Part shown: piece after piece, positions 5,473-5,993 of the stretch
Numbering within the stretch: the first letter of the stretch is position 1
Layout of the letters: each line of letters begins with the position of its first letter
Assembly: GCA_009926645.1 (NCBI GenBank)
Contig: RFOO01000074.1
Span: 1-5,993, forward strand
Origin: a bacterium
GTDB lineage: Bacteria > Verrucomicrobiota > Verrucomicrobiia > Opitutales > UBA953
Direction: 5' to 3'
Length of the DNA: 5,993 nt
Made by a program: the position numbers and the translations under genes
Notes under the pieces: model-generated
Database searches by the model: none
The model's input: only the letters and a program-made list of their open reading frames with translations
Told to the model about the DNA's origin: nothing

Positions 5473-5993
5473 TTATAGAGCGCGATACAATCCATGTGGA
5501 TCATAAATCCACCATGCATCAAAAGGATTCGCTAAAGCAGGAAGCGTAAAGATGGTTCGCCCTTTATCGTCCACCTGACTGCTGATGCCAAAGGTTGCTT
5601 CTTGTCCAGCTCGTGCTGGCAGGACAGCGGGGGCAGGAGGAGCGGAAAGAATATCCAAAACTGCCGTTTCTTCCATGCGCTCAACGACCTGATCAATCCA
5701 TTTCAATTGCTGTGCCTTTTCACCAAAAGCCTGCCAATCACCGGTTGAATCGTTCTCGTACATTTTTTTCACAAACTCCTGCAAGGTGATCCCCATTTTC
5801 TTAGCGACAGGCGTTGCCATACGCTCAAACCAAATCGTGGTGAACTCCATCTGTTCTTTTAAAACAGTCATATTACCCTTTAAGTTACTGGAAACTTGGT
5901 GATGTAAAATAATTGAATTGGGGTAGCAGAATGAGCGCTCCGCTAAAGTCGCAATAACCGCCGTCATCGATGCGGCATAGGCCTTTACCACGA
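5473..5993 (-). CDS. ClpP-like serine peptidase (family S14 type), C-terminal part with extended tail (cut by right window edge)
   Basis: C-terminal 173 or so residues of a second ClpP-fold peptidase; its start lies beyond the window. Numbering from the first full valine codon (5991), Ser8 sits in KAYAASMTAV like the ClpP nucleophile motif GMAASMGS, His31 in LHHQVS like MIHQPL, and Asp85 in STGDWQ. From NDSTGDW onward it aligns without gaps for 24 residues to NDTDRDF...ADAIV of the window's clpP, keeping the catalytic Asp. The Ser-His and His-Asp spacings of 23 and 54 fit the fold. So the triad looks complete. Beyond the core (about residue 105) is an Ala/Pro-rich linker (SAPPAPAVLPA) and a tail of about 45 residues ending in an aromatic stretch (FDAWWIYDPHGLY), which is absent from ordinary ClpP. 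It may be an inactive-partner, TepA-like or phage-protease-like relative; exact subfamily is open. It converges on prc with a 25-base gap. The GTG at 5991 is internal, not a start. Confidence 0.8.
   Translation of the reverse strand, partial: VVKAYAASMTAVIATLAERSFCYPNSIILHHQVSSNLKGNMTVLKEQMEFTTIWFERMATPVAKKMGITLQEFVKKMYENDSTGDWQAFGEKAQQLKWIDQVVERMEETAVLDILSAPPAPAVLPARAGQEATFGISSQVDDKGRTIFTLPALANPFDAWWIYDPHGLYRAL

Noticed and set aside
5603..5626. Inverted repeat with CCAGC/GCTGG and outer TGTCC/GGACA inside the S14-like gene
   Set aside because: The inner and outer pairings compete, and the stretch encodes the Ala/Pro-rich linker, so composition explains it.
5989..5991. GTG as the start codon of the S14-like gene
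   Set aside because: It lies just eight codons from the catalytic serine, in the middle of the ClpP fold, so the real start must be outside the window.

Overview
The window holds six protein-coding genes and almost no spare DNA. Two genes are cut by the window edges. The organism is a Gram-negative-type bacterium: there is a secreted tail-specific protease of the E. coli Prc type, a rhomboid protease and a MATE exporter. The style of the ClpP and the clpP-rhomboid-prc grouping remind me of Verrucomicrobia, perhaps Opitutae. That is an inference from memory and should be held loosely. GC content is moderate, roughly half by eye, and no base-composition break stands out. I see no mobile elements, RNA genes or CRISPR repeats.

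Layout. Positions 1-470 (minus) carry the first third of a MATE-family efflux transporter, running off the left edge. Positions 525-1595 (minus) carry a complete ABC transporter ATPase with a C-terminal TOBE-like region, of the FbpC/PotA/CysA type. The two minus-strand genes probably form one transcript, and they lie in the same reading frame, separated by one TAG and a short open spacer. Positions 1596-1696 are a divergent intergenic region. From 1697 to 5447 (plus) three genes follow one another with 12- and 10-base gaps: clpP, a rhomboid intramembrane protease gene and prc. Two small hairpins sit at the end of prc. From 5473 a minus-strand gene faces prc and runs off the right edge. It encodes the C-terminal part of a second ClpP-like (S14) peptidase with an unusual proline-rich and aromatic tail.

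How the genes work together. The plus-strand cluster joins three proteases with different sites of action: cytoplasm (ClpP), inner membrane (rhomboid) and periplasm (Prc). A fourth, ClpP-like protease lies next to it in convergent orientation. The arrangement suggests a protein quality-control locus spanning the cell envelope. Co-transcription is inferred from spacing only, and functional coupling is a hypothesis. The ABC ATPase and MATE genes look like a separate transport unit read in the other direction; the permease and binding-protein partners of the ATPase are not in the window.

A recurring oddity is that none of the plus-strand genes has a recognisable Shine-Dalgarno sequence. Two of the three have a pyrimidine-rich leader before the start codon.
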